Positions 9,601 through 20,326 of a stretch of 64,000 nucleotides of DNA are shown in pieces. Source of the stretch: Eretmocerus hayati (lineage: Eukaryota > Arthropoda > Insecta > Hymenoptera > Aphelinidae). The position numbers and the translations under genes were made by a program. The notes beneath the pieces were generated by a model, which made no database searches, was not told the DNA's origin, and was given only the letters and a program-made list of their open reading frames with translations. The DNA is taken from contig CM056743.1 of the NCBI GenBank assembly GCA_029851415.1, positions 90,370,501-90,434,500 of the forward strand. Reading direction: 5' to 3'. Every line of letters begins with the position of its first letter. Position 1 is the first letter of the stretch.

Positions 9601-12247
9601 GTTGGAAGGTGAAACATTACGCATGTGAAGTTGGCACCCGCTTTCAAAAATTTCAAATGTAATGATTATGAATCATATTTCTATCAAAAGTTACAAATTC
9701 TGACAGCTATTACGAATTTTTACAAATAACTCGTTTAAAAATACAAATCTTTTCCCACATCCCGGTCATGGCATGTACACACTTAATGAATCAGACTGTA
9801 TAGTGTGTATTCTGTAGTATCGGATATCGCCCGATAGAACTATAGTCAGATAGAACCAAACAGACCATCAGCAGTTTTGGGTTGGGCGGACGTGAAAAGC
9901 ACGTTTAATATATATATATAACAGCTGCTATATGGCTATATATTAATGCGGCACCTGTCGCTCGTTGCTCACTGACGGTATACCATTTCTCGACGCTCGC
10001 GCGCGCTATCTCCCCTCGCAATTCTACTCTGTGCGAGGCTTTATGCCACTGATTTGGAGTTCAAGATATTCTCAACTCGTCGTTTTGATATCAGCTGATT
10101 TCACGAAATTTACCTCAAAGTTGGTTATTTTACGTAAAAATCTAGGACGTTCAAAATTTAATAACTATGCAGACATTTTTTTAAAATTCAAAAATTTCCA
10201 ATGCAACGGAACGGCTGTTGGACTGCTTATATGTTCATTGATGCATTGATATGGTGATTCTTATGACGAATTTCGAACAGGAATAAATGTTGGGAGTGTA
10301 GGCTATATTACGTAGACGTGCTAATATTTGCTTTGCTCAGTTTTGCGAGGATAAGAAAAGTGACGCATCTGAGTCAGTGTTTGGTGTGTTGCATAGATAT
10401 TCATCATGTTATCTATATCCCATCCACTTGAAGCAGTGCAAAATCGCCTTGGAAGCGCTAAACATTCGTTGCGGCAGAGCAACGATGCCTAATGCTAATT
10501 CATTACGTAACAATCTTCTTTCATGACAATGGTTTACATTTACACACTGTATAGTGGCACTGTTTAGGTGTTCGTCATCGTCTGCTTTATTATGCGCATC
10601 CGGTGATTCTGCATAGGTTCAAGTATATGTGAAAAATCTTTATATTCAACTTCGGTGATTGCTCATAGCCTATGCTAACTTTGAATGAGAAGAAAAAAAG
10701 TGATGAAAGCGATCTGATCAGAATTCGAAGTCGAACGCCTAAAGTACTTCAAATTGCTCGAGAGCAGAGCACATTCCAATCGAGCCAGAATGAAGCTATA
10801 GAAACGCACACTTCCCGATATATCACGCACGATACGCAAAAAATGCCGATGCCCATATATATATACGAGTTAGTTGCCACTGATGAGCATTCCGTACGCA
10901 CTCCATGCCCTCGTGTATTGCATAACTTGCGTGTTGGGTTCGTGAGAAAAATCAAAGTTGCCAAAAGTCCGATGTGGTATGATTGGATTTGTTATTAAGA
11001 TTTTGAAATAACGCCAAGAAATGGTGAAAGCATCTCCGATTTGATGGATGGATTTTGTTTTTTGAAAATGATTTTTCACTTTTTCTTTGATCCCTCCAAT
11101 TATCGTTGAGCTGAAAGATACTTTTTTCATATCATTTCAACAATTTTCGAAGTATCTCAGCTCAATTTTTCAGTCTTTGACTCGTTGAAAAAGTTAGCCT
11201 GACATATGGAATTGGTTCCAATCAAATAGACGCAAACCATGACTCTTATTTCTGAGAAAACTTCACTTCAAGGCCATTCTGTCCTGAACTATCTCGACTG
11301 CAATTTTACAACGCGGTGCTGATCTATCACGATCAATTAAATGTACAAAAAAGCTCTGGGAATATTCCAATTTCTGCGATATTCGTGTCTTGGAGCATTG
11401 AAAATATCAATTTTACAAGACATTGGATGATGGAACGACGAATTTGGTGATTTGGAAACGCTTCTATCTGGACGTTCATGGAAGCATTTAATATAATCGA
11501 TCATAATCATGCGGTTAGGACCAAAATCTCATAATAAATTATTATTATGCAATCTCGATCAGAACTTCAAATTTTGTTTGAATTTTTGTGGTTATAGAAG
11601 CTGTAATTATTCAGAATTGAATTGACTGAATCATCACTCTCAGTTCGTTCGGTTAACCAATCTCATGTGTACTTAATCACAATTCAAGAATGCACGTGTG
11701 TAACAATCATGCGACGAGAGAAGAACGAGAGTGAAAAAAAATAAAAAAACAATTATCAGAAGAAGAACATTATTACACACGCGTGAGCTCTACTCTGCAT
11801 GCCTTTCCTAAATAACCATATGGGGGCATGTTAGGTATACTGTGATATCACCCTTCGAGATCATAGAATGATCTCTCTGTTTTATAAATAGCTCCAAATC
11901 AGAGTTTTGCAACTCTAAAGAGCGGATTTTGACGGCCTACAGTGAAGAAATTGAATGCCCACAGTTACATTGACATTGGTTGAATAAAAATGAATTTGCA
12001 CAGGTTTTACTGAACGGGATTTCATCGGTGATTTCTTAGCCGTGCAATCACAAAAATTGAAAATGCATTTTAAATTTTTTAGAGAATGCAGACATGATTG
12101 GGGGTCGATGGAAACGACTTAGTTTCTTATCTTGGATAGGAACAATTTATGATGATATTTTCTATGGCAATTCCATTATCTAGCCATGGTGTTGAGAATG
12201 ATTGTGCAGTAAAATTATGTACAATAAATTTTCAAACATAGAGTCGA
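9601..12247. other. AT-rich intergenic DNA, no supportable gene
   Basis: About 2.6 kb with only short, low-complexity ORFs. The longest, 10672-10998, has no recognisable domain. The upstream end of the Helitron must lie somewhere between here and 13165, but I could not identify a 5' TC terminus with confidence. Confidence 0.45.
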
Positions 12248-12688
12248 TTAAGGAGGTTCGATGGTCTTGACGAAGATGTAGAGATCGCGACGAAACCTTT
12301 TGCATAATTATCTTTGAGACAAAAAAATACTCTGTGAATTTTTTCAGTATTTTTCACCAGGCGTTTTTTCGAGATCTAAGCTCTTACATTTTCCGAAATA
12401 ACATGGGCTCTTACGGACGGCACCACCAAAACAAGCCTAGCACCTCTTGAGATGTAGAGAAAATTCTCATAAAATATTGAGACGATAGAGAATTTCCTAA
12501 AGAACAATAACACCTTTCGGTGATCACTGCTTACCATGCATTTTGTGGAAATATGATCGAATTGTTGTCGAAAATCATCAACATATAGGTATACTCGCCG
12601 TGTATTTTCGTGCAGCCGAGCGGCAGGTTAGGTTAGTTTTCGTCTTCCCCCCTCACCGATCCCTCATGACACCATCGAACCTCCTTAA
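12248..12688. mobile_element. 433-bp MITE with TTAA target duplication
   Basis: TTAA at 12248-12251 is followed by GGAGGTTCGATGGT. The exact reverse complement ACCATCGAACCTCC is followed by TTAA at 12685-12688. A TTAA duplication with short TIRs is the signature of piggyBac-type elements. There is no internal transposase, so it is a non-autonomous copy. Ends and duplication are read directly; the superfamily is inferred. Confidence 0.75.
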
Positions 12689-13164
12689 TCCGAGACCAAA
12701 TGACAAGCGTCACCTCCGAGATAATTGGCGAGCTCTCTGTGATGAAACAATATCGTGGAAATTTGTTTTCTGAAATTCTGGGTGATTGGGGATGATGAGA
12801 GAACTTATTCACTCTCAGATTGGTGGACTTGGTGTTCAGAGAAGAGATAAGAAACTGGGGAGAACTGTGATATAATATCTGACAATTGACTAAATTAATG
12901 TATGAATGAACCATGACGTAATGAAGAGTGAATTTTTTCAGGTATATGTATTCATATTTGAAACATTTTCGAAGTAGGAAAGGTAAAGTCGAGGTAAATA
13001 ATACATATAATGACATAATAATGTTTACTGATTTGGAACATGACAAATGGTAATTAGTGTAATCGATTACGAACAAAAATCAAGTTGATATTACATTTTT
13101 CAAATTTTTGATTCTTTTTTATGAATTATTGGAGATTTTGAGGGGTATTTCATCAAAAAAGAAA

Positions 13165-13962
13165 ATGTCAAAACGAGTCACATTCATGTTAGGCGATGGC
13201 AACTGCCTATTTAGATGTTTTACTTATTATTTGCATGGTAATCAAGAGTTCCACAGATCGATACGTTTGAATATCGTCAAATATATTTGTTCGAATTGGA
13301 TGAAATACAAAAGTTTCATAGTGGGCAATGAATATTATAAGAAAATTAGAAATTCTGTTCAATATTGTGAACATATGTCTAGAGACGAATTTTATGGCAA
13401 CGAAGTTGAAATCAGAGCTTTCACAGAAATATACAATATAAACGTACAGGTTCATTTCAACGATTCGGAAAACATTATCCATTCCAATGTTGATTCAAGC
13501 TCATCAGATTTACATGTTTTATTCTCCGGGCAAAATGATTCTGGACATTTCGATGTAATAAGCGGAGAGCTTACTAATGAACTCAAAAGGAGTTGTGAAT
13601 TGAAGAGAAAAAGTTCTAAAGAGGTCATTGACCGTGAACCAAAAAATTTCAACTCATACCATTCATTCAAGATTGATTGTAAGAAGTTGAAATCGTCCTT
13701 TGTATCCAGAAATGAGATTCATTCGCAGACACAAAAGTCAGAAAAGTTCCAGATTAAATTTAGAGCATTTGTTGGGGAAAAAGAATCATTGAAAAATATC
13801 AATCAATGTTCAAAGCCAAAATTCAATGCATCGTATAAAAACAGAACATCTCGAATGAAGCATTCAAATTCTTCCAATGTTAGCAATTATCAAAAATATG
13901 AAAAGGTCGATTCATTACCCACATATGAGGCTAGGTTCCGAACGAAGACAAAAAAGTCATAG
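13165..13962 (+). CDS. OTU-domain cysteine protease part of Helitron ORF
   Basis: An open stretch of 265 codons from ATG at 13165. Residues 10-14 read GDGNC, the catalytic Asp/Cys loop of OTU deubiquitinases. They are followed by LFRCFTYYLHG, a NEVEIRAFTEIYNINVQVH block typical of OTU folds, and SGHFDVI with the catalytic histidine near residue 130. The C-terminal half is Lys/Ser-rich linker. OTU domains fused to or beside Rep-Hel are known from animal Helitrons, where their role is unresolved. The ORF ends at TAG 13960 but the following Helitron N-terminal domain is in the same frame, so the original product was probably a fusion. The catalytic residues are intact in this segment. Confidence 0.8.
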   Translation: MSKRVTFMLGDGNCLFRCFTYYLHGNQEFHRSIRLNIVKYICSNWMKYKSFIVGNEYYKKIRNSVQYCEHMSRDEFYGNEVEIRAFTEIYNINVQVHFNDSENIIHSNVDSSSSDLHVLFSGQNDSGHFDVISGELTNELKRSCELKRKSSKEVIDREPKNFNSYHSFKIDCKKLKSSFVSRNEIHSQTQKSEKFQIKFRAFVGEKESLKNINQCSKPKFNASYKNRTSRMKHSNSSNVSNYQKYEKVDSLPTYEARFRTKTKKS

Positions 13963-16308
13963 AAGGAACAAAGAAAATTGAACTATATATCTGATTACGG
14001 TGATCTCGATTACCAGTGCAAGCACTGTGGGGCTGTTGAATGGAAAAATGAGTCAAGGAAATCTTCTTGTTGTTAAAAAGGGACAATTGTTTTATCTCCA
14101 CTAAGTAAATATGACAAAAGATTGAGGAAACTTCTCCTCTATGACGTTGCTTTCAGGCATTTGATACGCTATTACAACAACAGTTTCAGTTTTGCCACTT
14201 TCAGTGCTAATGTAAAAAACATGAGTGGTGTATACAATATAAAAATTCAGGGTCAAGTATTCCACACCAATCCTGATCACCTGCTTCCAAAAAAAACCAG
14301 AGGCCCAAATTATCACAGTTATATATATATGATGATCAATTTGCAACTGATGAAAGGTTGAAAGTTTTCGATGACGTTAGTCAAGGCAAAAACTCAGATG
14401 ACGAATTGAGGGAAAATCATATGAATATCTCAACAGATATCATGAAACAGAATCCTTATGCACAAAAATATAAGTATTTGTACAAAGTGACTAAGTGTGA
14501 AAAACTTCCAAATCACAAACTTTATTTCGTCAGAAAAAATGACAAACAGCAGCATAGATACAATAAACCCCTGACATCTGAGTGCGGAGGTATTGTAGTT
14601 TCAGACACGGGTATACCATACGACTTTGATTTATGTGTTTACCCTAAATTTATAGGAGAGAAAGTGAAAAGGACTTATTTGAACAAATTGTCACATCATG
14701 TTGATCCTATGGTTTTCCCCATATTCTATCCGAAAGGAAACCTAGGTTGGAGTACAGGTTACAGGAAAAAACCAAATGGATCCAAGAAAAATTTTCTTTC
14801 ACCCTTGGAATTTTATTCTTACCGTTTGTCTTACAGGCCTAATGACAGAAATTTTAGCCCATTATTATATGGAGGTAGACTGACTCAACAGAAGTTCATA
14901 AATGCTCACATCATGGTTGAAAGTAATAGAATGAATTTTTTGAAGAATAATCAGAAAAAACTAAGAATTGAATGTTGTCAAGGATTGTTTGACGCTGTGG
15001 AGAACGCTGCATCGAATGAATCCAAAAACTTCGAGAAAAAAGAGAGATTGGGAAATTTATATATTTCACCCTCAACATTTATTGGTGGTCCTCGTTACAT
15101 GCAACAGCATTATCAGGATGCAATGGCCATAATGAGAGAAAAGGGAAGACCAGATCTATTTATTACGATGACTTGTAATCCAAAGTGGGATGAAATTACG
15201 AGAGTTTTGAGAAAATTCCGAAGAGATACCACGCCTAATGATATTCCAAACATAATGGTTAGATTATTCAAAACTAAATTAGATGAGCTTTTGAAAGATA
15301 TCATGAGTAATGATATATTCGGTAAAGCCATAGCTCATGTGCATACAGTTGAATTCTAAAAAAGAGGACTTCCTCATGCTCATTTACTGATAACCTCACA
15401 TCCAAACCATAAGATGGGAACTCCTGACTTGATAGATAAATTCATCTCTGCTGAAATTCCAGAAAATGATAAAGTACTGCGTGAATTGGTCTTACAACAT
15501 ATGCTCCACGGTCCACATTCCAATAAAACAAAATGCTATGATCCGGAAACAAAAACTTGTGGAAAAAATGTTCCAAAACAATTTCAAGAATCGACATCCA
15601 TCAATAAAGATGGATATCCAATTTACAGGAGACGAGATGACAGATGTAGAGGTTATAGGTACATTTCAAAGAGAAATTGCGAGAGATTGCCAGTTGACAA
15701 TTCAATGGTTGTACCATACAATGGATTTTTGTTGAGAAAATTCAAATGCCATATAAATGTAGAATATTGCGCTTCAATAACAAGTATTAAATAAGTTTAC
15801 AAATATTTGCACAAGGGTCATGATGAAGCTCGTTGTAAGATAATCCAGAATCATGATGATCATGAAATTGTTAAAGAGATTCACAATGAAATTGATGAAT
15901 ACATTGATGGTAGATATTTAAGCCCGATGGGATGTGCATGGAGATTGGCTAAATTTCCAATAGTTGGTAGGAGTCATGCTGTTAAAAGATTATCAGTCCA
16001 TCTCGAAAATCAACAAAACATTCTTTTTGAGGAAGACAAAGAGGTTGAAGCGTTGATAAAATCGAAAACAGCATTGACTGCTTGGTTTGAATTGAATAGA
16101 AAGAACAAATTCGCTAGGGGCATAAGATACATAAATATCGTTAAATACTATCGATTTGACAAAAGAATGAAAGAATGGGTGAGGAGAAAGAACAACATCA
16201 AATACAAAATTATTGGCAGATTGAATGTTGTATCTCCGAAAGATAGCGAAAGATTCTTCCTGAAGTTGATATTGAATCGGAGGGAAAGGCGCTATTCCAT
16301 TCAGAGAT

Positions 16309-18036
16309 TTGAGGACTGTTGATGGGATAACTCATGATTCATTTCGAAAGGCAGCGATGGCTTTGGGTCTCATAGAAACAGATAAACAAATTTACGATAT
16401 TTTTGATGAAGCATGTTCAATCATGTTACCTCTACAGCTGAGAAAATTCTTTTCTTGGTTTCTCTTGTCTGGAACGTTCAATGCCAAAGATATTTGGGAA
16501 AGATATAAAAAATTTTCCACTGTAGATTTCAAAGAGGATTGTGACAATTCCGCTCTTTTTCACATTAACAGTATTTTGAGTTCAGACGACAAGTCCTGTT
16601 CCGATTTCAATCTACCTATGCCTGATGTGAACTATAAAAATGATCATGAAGATGAAAAAGACCATGATTCAACAAATCATGAATGCAAGATAAAATTCGA
16701 AGCGATGCATGCTATTTTGAAAGAAGATCAAAAATTATTTTTCGATCGATTAGTGATTATGGATAATATGATGAATTTTATAGATGGACCTGGAGGATGT
16801 GGTAAGACATTCTTGTACAAAACTTTGATATATTATTTTTTATCTATAGGTAAAAAAGTTTTATCTGTAGCTTGGACAGGAATCGCTTCAATCCTTTTGC
16901 CTAAAGGGCTGACAAGTCACAAAACTTTCAAGTTACCACTAAATTCAGATTCAATCGAAAGCATTTTCTTGAAATCTGATTTCGATAAGAAAAAATTGAG
17001 GGAGGCTCATGTTGTGGTTTGGGATGAGGCTTCAATGATTCCAAAAAAAGCATTTGATATTGTTGAGAGGACCTTGCGTGATGTAAGTTTTAGTGAGGAA
17101 CCATTTGGAGGGAAATTGGTGATTATGGGTGGAGACTTCAGGCAAACTCTGCCGATAAAGCCTAACGGATGTAGGAGCACGATCGTGAATGAAACAATAA
17201 AATCTTCACATCTCTGGCATCTATTCAATGTTATGCATTTGAGAAAGAATTTAAGAACTCAAAACACTGAATTTTCGAAATTTTTACTGAAAGTTGGTTC
17301 TAGTGAGATAAATCCTTTATGTGTTCCCGAAAAGTGGAGATCAAGTGATATATGTAAGAGAATTTTCGGTAAAATGAAAGGCATTGCACCTCTTGATAGC
17401 GTCGTTTTGGCTCCACATAATGAAGATACTCTGAGATTGAATCGGAAAATATTAAAAATGATGGATGGTGATACAAAAACATATTACAGTATAGATGTTG
17501 CTACTCACAAAGGAGTTGATCAATCTGACGATAACATTCATTCGAAATATCCAATAGAATTCCTAAATGACATCAGAGAAGGTCTTCCTCCACATAAATT
17601 GGAATTGAAAGTTGGCGCAATTGTGGTGCTGATTCGGAATTTAAGTGCAACAGATGGTTTGTGCAATGGAACTCGTTTGAGGATCAAATACTTATTCAAA
17701 TATAACATAGAGGCTAAAATAATAACTGGGGAAAAGAGAAGGAAGTGCGTATTTATACCTAGAATAACTCTGGACACTCGTGAATCATCCCTTCCATTCA
17801 TCCTATGTAGAAAACAATTCCCTATTGTTCTAGCTTTTGCAATGACAATAAATAAATCGCAAGGTCAGGATTTTGACGATGTTGGAATATTCATACGGAA
17901 GCCTTTATTTTCTCACGGACAGTTGTATGTTGCGTTGTCTAGAAGCAAAGATCCCGAAAAATTATTCATTGAAAATGAATTTAACGAATTGAATACGATT
18001 GAAAATGTAGTCTGGAAAGAAATTTTGGAAGACTGA
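16309..18036 (+). CDS. Helitron Pif1-family helicase segment
   Basis: An uninterrupted frame of 575 codons that begins inside the end of the Rep region (RTVDGITHDSF, typical of Rep-Hel proteins) after a frameshift relative to the upstream ORF. Walker A is GPGGCGKT at 16786-16809. Walker B is VVVWDEAS near 17012-17035. Motif III-like GGDFRQTLPI is near 17130, and the C-terminal motifs INKSQGQDFDDVGI and QLYVALSRSKD lie at about 17845-17955. These order and match the SF1B Pif1 helicases of Helitrons, which unwind DNA during rolling-circle transposition. All helicase motifs I can check are preserved even though the Rep half is broken. The first ATG may not be a true start. Confidence 0.85.
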   Translation: MRTVDGITHDSFRKAAMALGLIETDKQIYDIFDEACSIMLPLQLRKFFSWFLLSGTFNAKDIWERYKKFSTVDFKEDCDNSALFHINSILSSDDKSCSDFNLPMPDVNYKNDHEDEKDHDSTNHECKIKFEAMHAILKEDQKLFFDRLVIMDNMMNFIDGPGGCGKTFLYKTLIYYFLSIGKKVLSVAWTGIASILLPKGLTSHKTFKLPLNSDSIESIFLKSDFDKKKLREAHVVVWDEASMIPKKAFDIVERTLRDVSFSEEPFGGKLVIMGGDFRQTLPIKPNGCRSTIVNETIKSSHLWHLFNVMHLRKNLRTQNTEFSKFLLKVGSSEINPLCVPEKWRSSDICKRIFGKMKGIAPLDSVVLAPHNEDTLRLNRKILKMMDGDTKTYYSIDVATHKGVDQSDDNIHSKYPIEFLNDIREGLPPHKLELKVGAIVVLIRNLSATDGLCNGTRLRIKYLFKYNIEAKIITGEKRRKCVFIPRITLDTRESSLPFILCRKQFPIVLAFAMTINKSQGQDFDDVGIFIRKPLFSHGQLYVALSRSKDPEKLFIENEFNELNTIENVVWKEILED

Positions 18037-18090
18037 CAAGGAGAATTCTATCTTGGTCTCGATTTTGTCATTCCGTCAGATCTCAAAAGA

Positions 18091-18480
18091 ATGGAGTGGG
18101 ATCCGGAGGAAGCAAAATTAGTAGAAATTGTTGATTTAGAAGGAGAGGGTCGCTTATCAAAATTGAACGATGAGATAAAGAATCATCTGTTGGAAGAAGA
18201 AAATTATTCGAAATACGCCGAATATTTAGATGACAACGATCGCTTGAGAAACTTCAGCGAAATTATTCAGAATAAAGAAAGACAGAATGATTTGATACCT
18301 GAATTCGGGAGTTGGAATGAAGTATCTGAAACTCTAAAAGAAGCGGTTTTTGCAATTGCCAATTATCGTATAGAGAATGAGAATTTCAATGCTTTTGAAT
18401 TGACTGGAGTAGAGTATATCGAATATGCTTTTGAGATTGCAAACATTATTATTCATTATTGGAAATTTAGTGTGATATAA
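18091..18480 (+). CDS. hypothetical acidic 129-aa ORF in Helitron
   Basis: Opens 55 bp after the helicase stop with ATG 18091. The product is rich in Glu, Asp and Asn, predicted largely helical, with no signal peptide and no domain I recognise. Its location between helicase and zinc-finger ORF suggests a Helitron accessory gene or a downstream exon. Equal-strand packing and similar AT-rich codon use support it being real, but there is no homology argument. Confidence 0.4.
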   Translation: MEWDPEEAKLVEIVDLEGEGRLSKLNDEIKNHLLEEENYSKYAEYLDDNDRLRNFSEIIQNKERQNDLIPEFGSWNEVSETLKEAVFAIANYRIENENFNAFELTGVEYIEYAFEIANIIIHYWKFSVI

Positions 18481-18585
18481 AACATCTACAACTTTTGAAA
18501 TTGTACGTGAAGAAATACCATCGACCATCGCCTTCTCTACGATATATGGGAAAAAAACTGATGGGGAAAAAACTCAAGTAATCAT

Positions 18586-19023
18586 ATGACAAAGTATTTG
18601 AAACATATTCAGATTTCAAATGTTCTAAATAATGAATGGTTTTGTAGAGACTCTGTTAACAATGATTTTTGTGACGAAGAAGAATATTTCGGATGGAACA
18701 GGTGTGGCTTACGATTCTCATCTATTCGATTCTTGGAGAGACATAAAGATCTCAAACATAGAAGGAAAGTCAATAAATTGAAAAGTTGCGGAATTTGTGG
18801 ATTGATTGTTGCTTCAAGATTCATGGAGAAGCATTCACAGACGCATGCAAATATTAAACGATATGGTTGCAGGAATTGCAAAAAGAAATATTCTACAATT
18901 TCGAATTTGAATAGACACAAATTGAATCATAAAGATCCAAAATTCAGGTGTGAAAATTGTGGGAGATACTTCATTAGGAACGATCTCCTACAGAAACACT
19001 TGAAAAAGCATGGGGAAAATTAG
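18586..19023 (+). CDS. C2H2 zinc-finger protein (Helitron accessory)
   Basis: A 145-codon ORF with four C2H2-like units: WNRCGLRFSSIRFLERHKDLKH (first Cys lost), SCGICGLIVASRFMEKHSQTH, GCRNCKKKYSTISNLNRHKLNH and RCENCGRYFIRNDLLQKHLKKH. The last two have classical Cx2C-x12-Hx3H spacing. Finger 1 lacks its first cysteine. Several animal Helitrons carry zinc-finger ORFs that are thought to help DNA recognition. The TAG stop at 19021 is followed in the same frame by another open stretch to 19236, so the protein may once have been longer. Function in DNA binding is inferred from the fold only. Confidence 0.7.
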   Translation: MTKYLKHIQISNVLNNEWFCRDSVNNDFCDEEEYFGWNRCGLRFSSIRFLERHKDLKHRRKVNKLKSCGICGLIVASRFMEKHSQTHANIKRYGCRNCKKKYSTISNLNRHKLNHKDPKFRCENCGRYFIRNDLLQKHLKKHGEN

Positions 19024-19236
19024 TTGAATATGGCAATGAATTTCAATTTTTCGGTAACAAAATCAACAGCTACAATGAGCAAAAACAAGAACAAAGAAGA
19101 CAGTAAAAATTTCTCCAAAAAAATGAAGACGATTGAACTATCTACTACTGAATTCCTGAAGAATAAAGTCAAGATTGGTGATAAGACTACGCGAGTGAAG
19201 ATGAGTAATGGGATCTATCCAAACTTTAGCGAGTAG
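19024..19236 (+). CDS. Lys/Ser-rich ORF in frame after the zinc fingers
   Basis: About 60-70 codons in the same frame as the zinc-finger ORF and separated from it only by a TAG stop. The product is rich in Lys, Ser and Thr with no domain I recognise. ATG codons at 19030 and 19036 could start it separately. It is either a C-terminal tail cut off by a nonsense codon or a first exon of the OB-fold gene that follows. Low confidence as an independent gene. Confidence 0.3.
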   Translation: MNMAMNFNFSVTKSTATMSKNKNKEDSKNFSKKMKTIELSTTEFLKNKVKIGDKTTRVKMSNGIYPNFSE

Positions 19237-19332
19237 AGAGTTTTTATCATGAATAAACGTTGTTCTCTCACATGCTATAAGCGTGGATTGATTGTTTATT
19301 GATAAAATGAGTTATAAGTATAGGTTGATTAA

Positions 19333-20326
19333 CAAAAAACAAACGTGCGTTGTAGAACGATAGTGGCTTACGTTGATGAATTCCTTGGAGAAGAACAATT
19401 CACAAGAAAAAAAGACAATGTTGAGGTCACAGTCATGAAAATATTATTGAACAACAACAGTGGTATCAAATTGCAGTGCAACTTATATGATGACAACATA
19501 CAGAAATTCAAAAAATCATTCAAATTGAATTGTGTAAGTGGTGAACAAATTGATGCATGGATAATTCACTAATTGATATAGAATATTAATGAATGTTATC
19601 CATTTATGTGCAGAAACTATTACTGGAAAAATGCTCCGTACAGGCATCAAATCAGAACTTCACCAATGGAAATCTCCCTTATGAAATAAGTTTGCAAAGT
19701 TATTCAACTGTGTTCAATTGCGGAGAATTCGGCAAACTATCTGAACCATTATCAACCAATTTCCGGGATGTACCATTGAAGAATGGATTGATAAGTATGT
19801 AGAATATGTACTGAAAAGAAGAGTATTTTTATATATATATTTATATACAGTGTGCATTTTTGAACTTGCAGAATTGGTTGATTATCTGAAAGATGATATT
19901 GTGAAGAAGAACAATAAGAGCGGAAATGAATGGATGGGGATTATCACTGACGGGAGGTATAAACTGAATTTTGTTTTGATAAAATGCGTGGATGAGATTT
20001 GTCCAGTAATAGAACGTGGGAACAAGATAGAATTAATAGGGGATCTGCAAGAAAACGGTAAATTTCAATCTATTGACTTGAATTGCGGTGAATTTTGTTC
20101 ATTATGATTCGATTCTTGATATTTTAAGGGGTGACATATGTTGTACGAGTACAATCTGCTGGTAATATAAAATCATTCCCAGATGAAACAATGGCTTTGG
20201 AGGAGTTACTTGTTGCTAACGAAATTTTTGTGAGAAAGGTAACATAAATCAAAATGAATCATATCATCATATAGTATGACTATCAAAATGTGACTCTCAT
20301 TCATAGGAAAGTGGCGATGGAGACAT
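19333..20326 (+). pseudogene. five-exon OB-fold/RPA1-like gene, last exon split by LTR element
   Basis: Exons fit GT-AG borders and keep one reading frame: about 19333-19533 (GTAAGT donor), 19614-19794 (GTATGT donor), 19872-20057 (GTAAAT donor), 20129-20238 (GTAACA donor) and 20307-20326. The last is cut after six codons by the LTR retrotransposon and resumes at 32632 to a TAA at 32643-32645. The first two exons look like a replication protein A-type OB fold (VTVMKILLNNNSGIKLQCNLYDDN, then NFTNGNLPYEISLQS); exon 3 may hold a second OB fold (WMGIITDGRYKLNFVLIK). RPA-like genes are known in plant and some animal Helitrons, where they would bind single-stranded DNA. No ATG is visible in exon 1, so a 5' exon is missing from this model. 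Confidence 0.5.

Larger units (their letters stand above)
13165..18036 (+). pseudogene. Helitron OTU-Rep-helicase polyprotein, broken
   Basis: One long transposase gene of the Helitron (rolling-circle) class can be followed through this interval. Order: OTU cysteine protease (13165-13600), Helitron N-terminal domain (13980-14500, with a CxxC zinc motif in QCKHCGAVEW), Rep nuclease (15375-15383 encodes the HAH of the HUH motif; tyrosine region at 15795-15810) and Pif1-type helicase (16309-18036). The reading frame is interrupted by TAG at 13960, TAA at 14074, a frameshift in the TATATATA run near 14325, TAA at 15357 three codons before GLPHAH, TAA at 15792 beside the Rep tyrosines, and a frameshift near 16290. 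The nuclease half cannot be made as one protein, so this copy is dead for autonomous transposition. Confidence 0.85.

Noticed and set aside
10672..10998. 108-codon plus-strand ORF
   Set aside because: No domain, no splice or promoter support, AT-rich neighbourhood without other coding signs.
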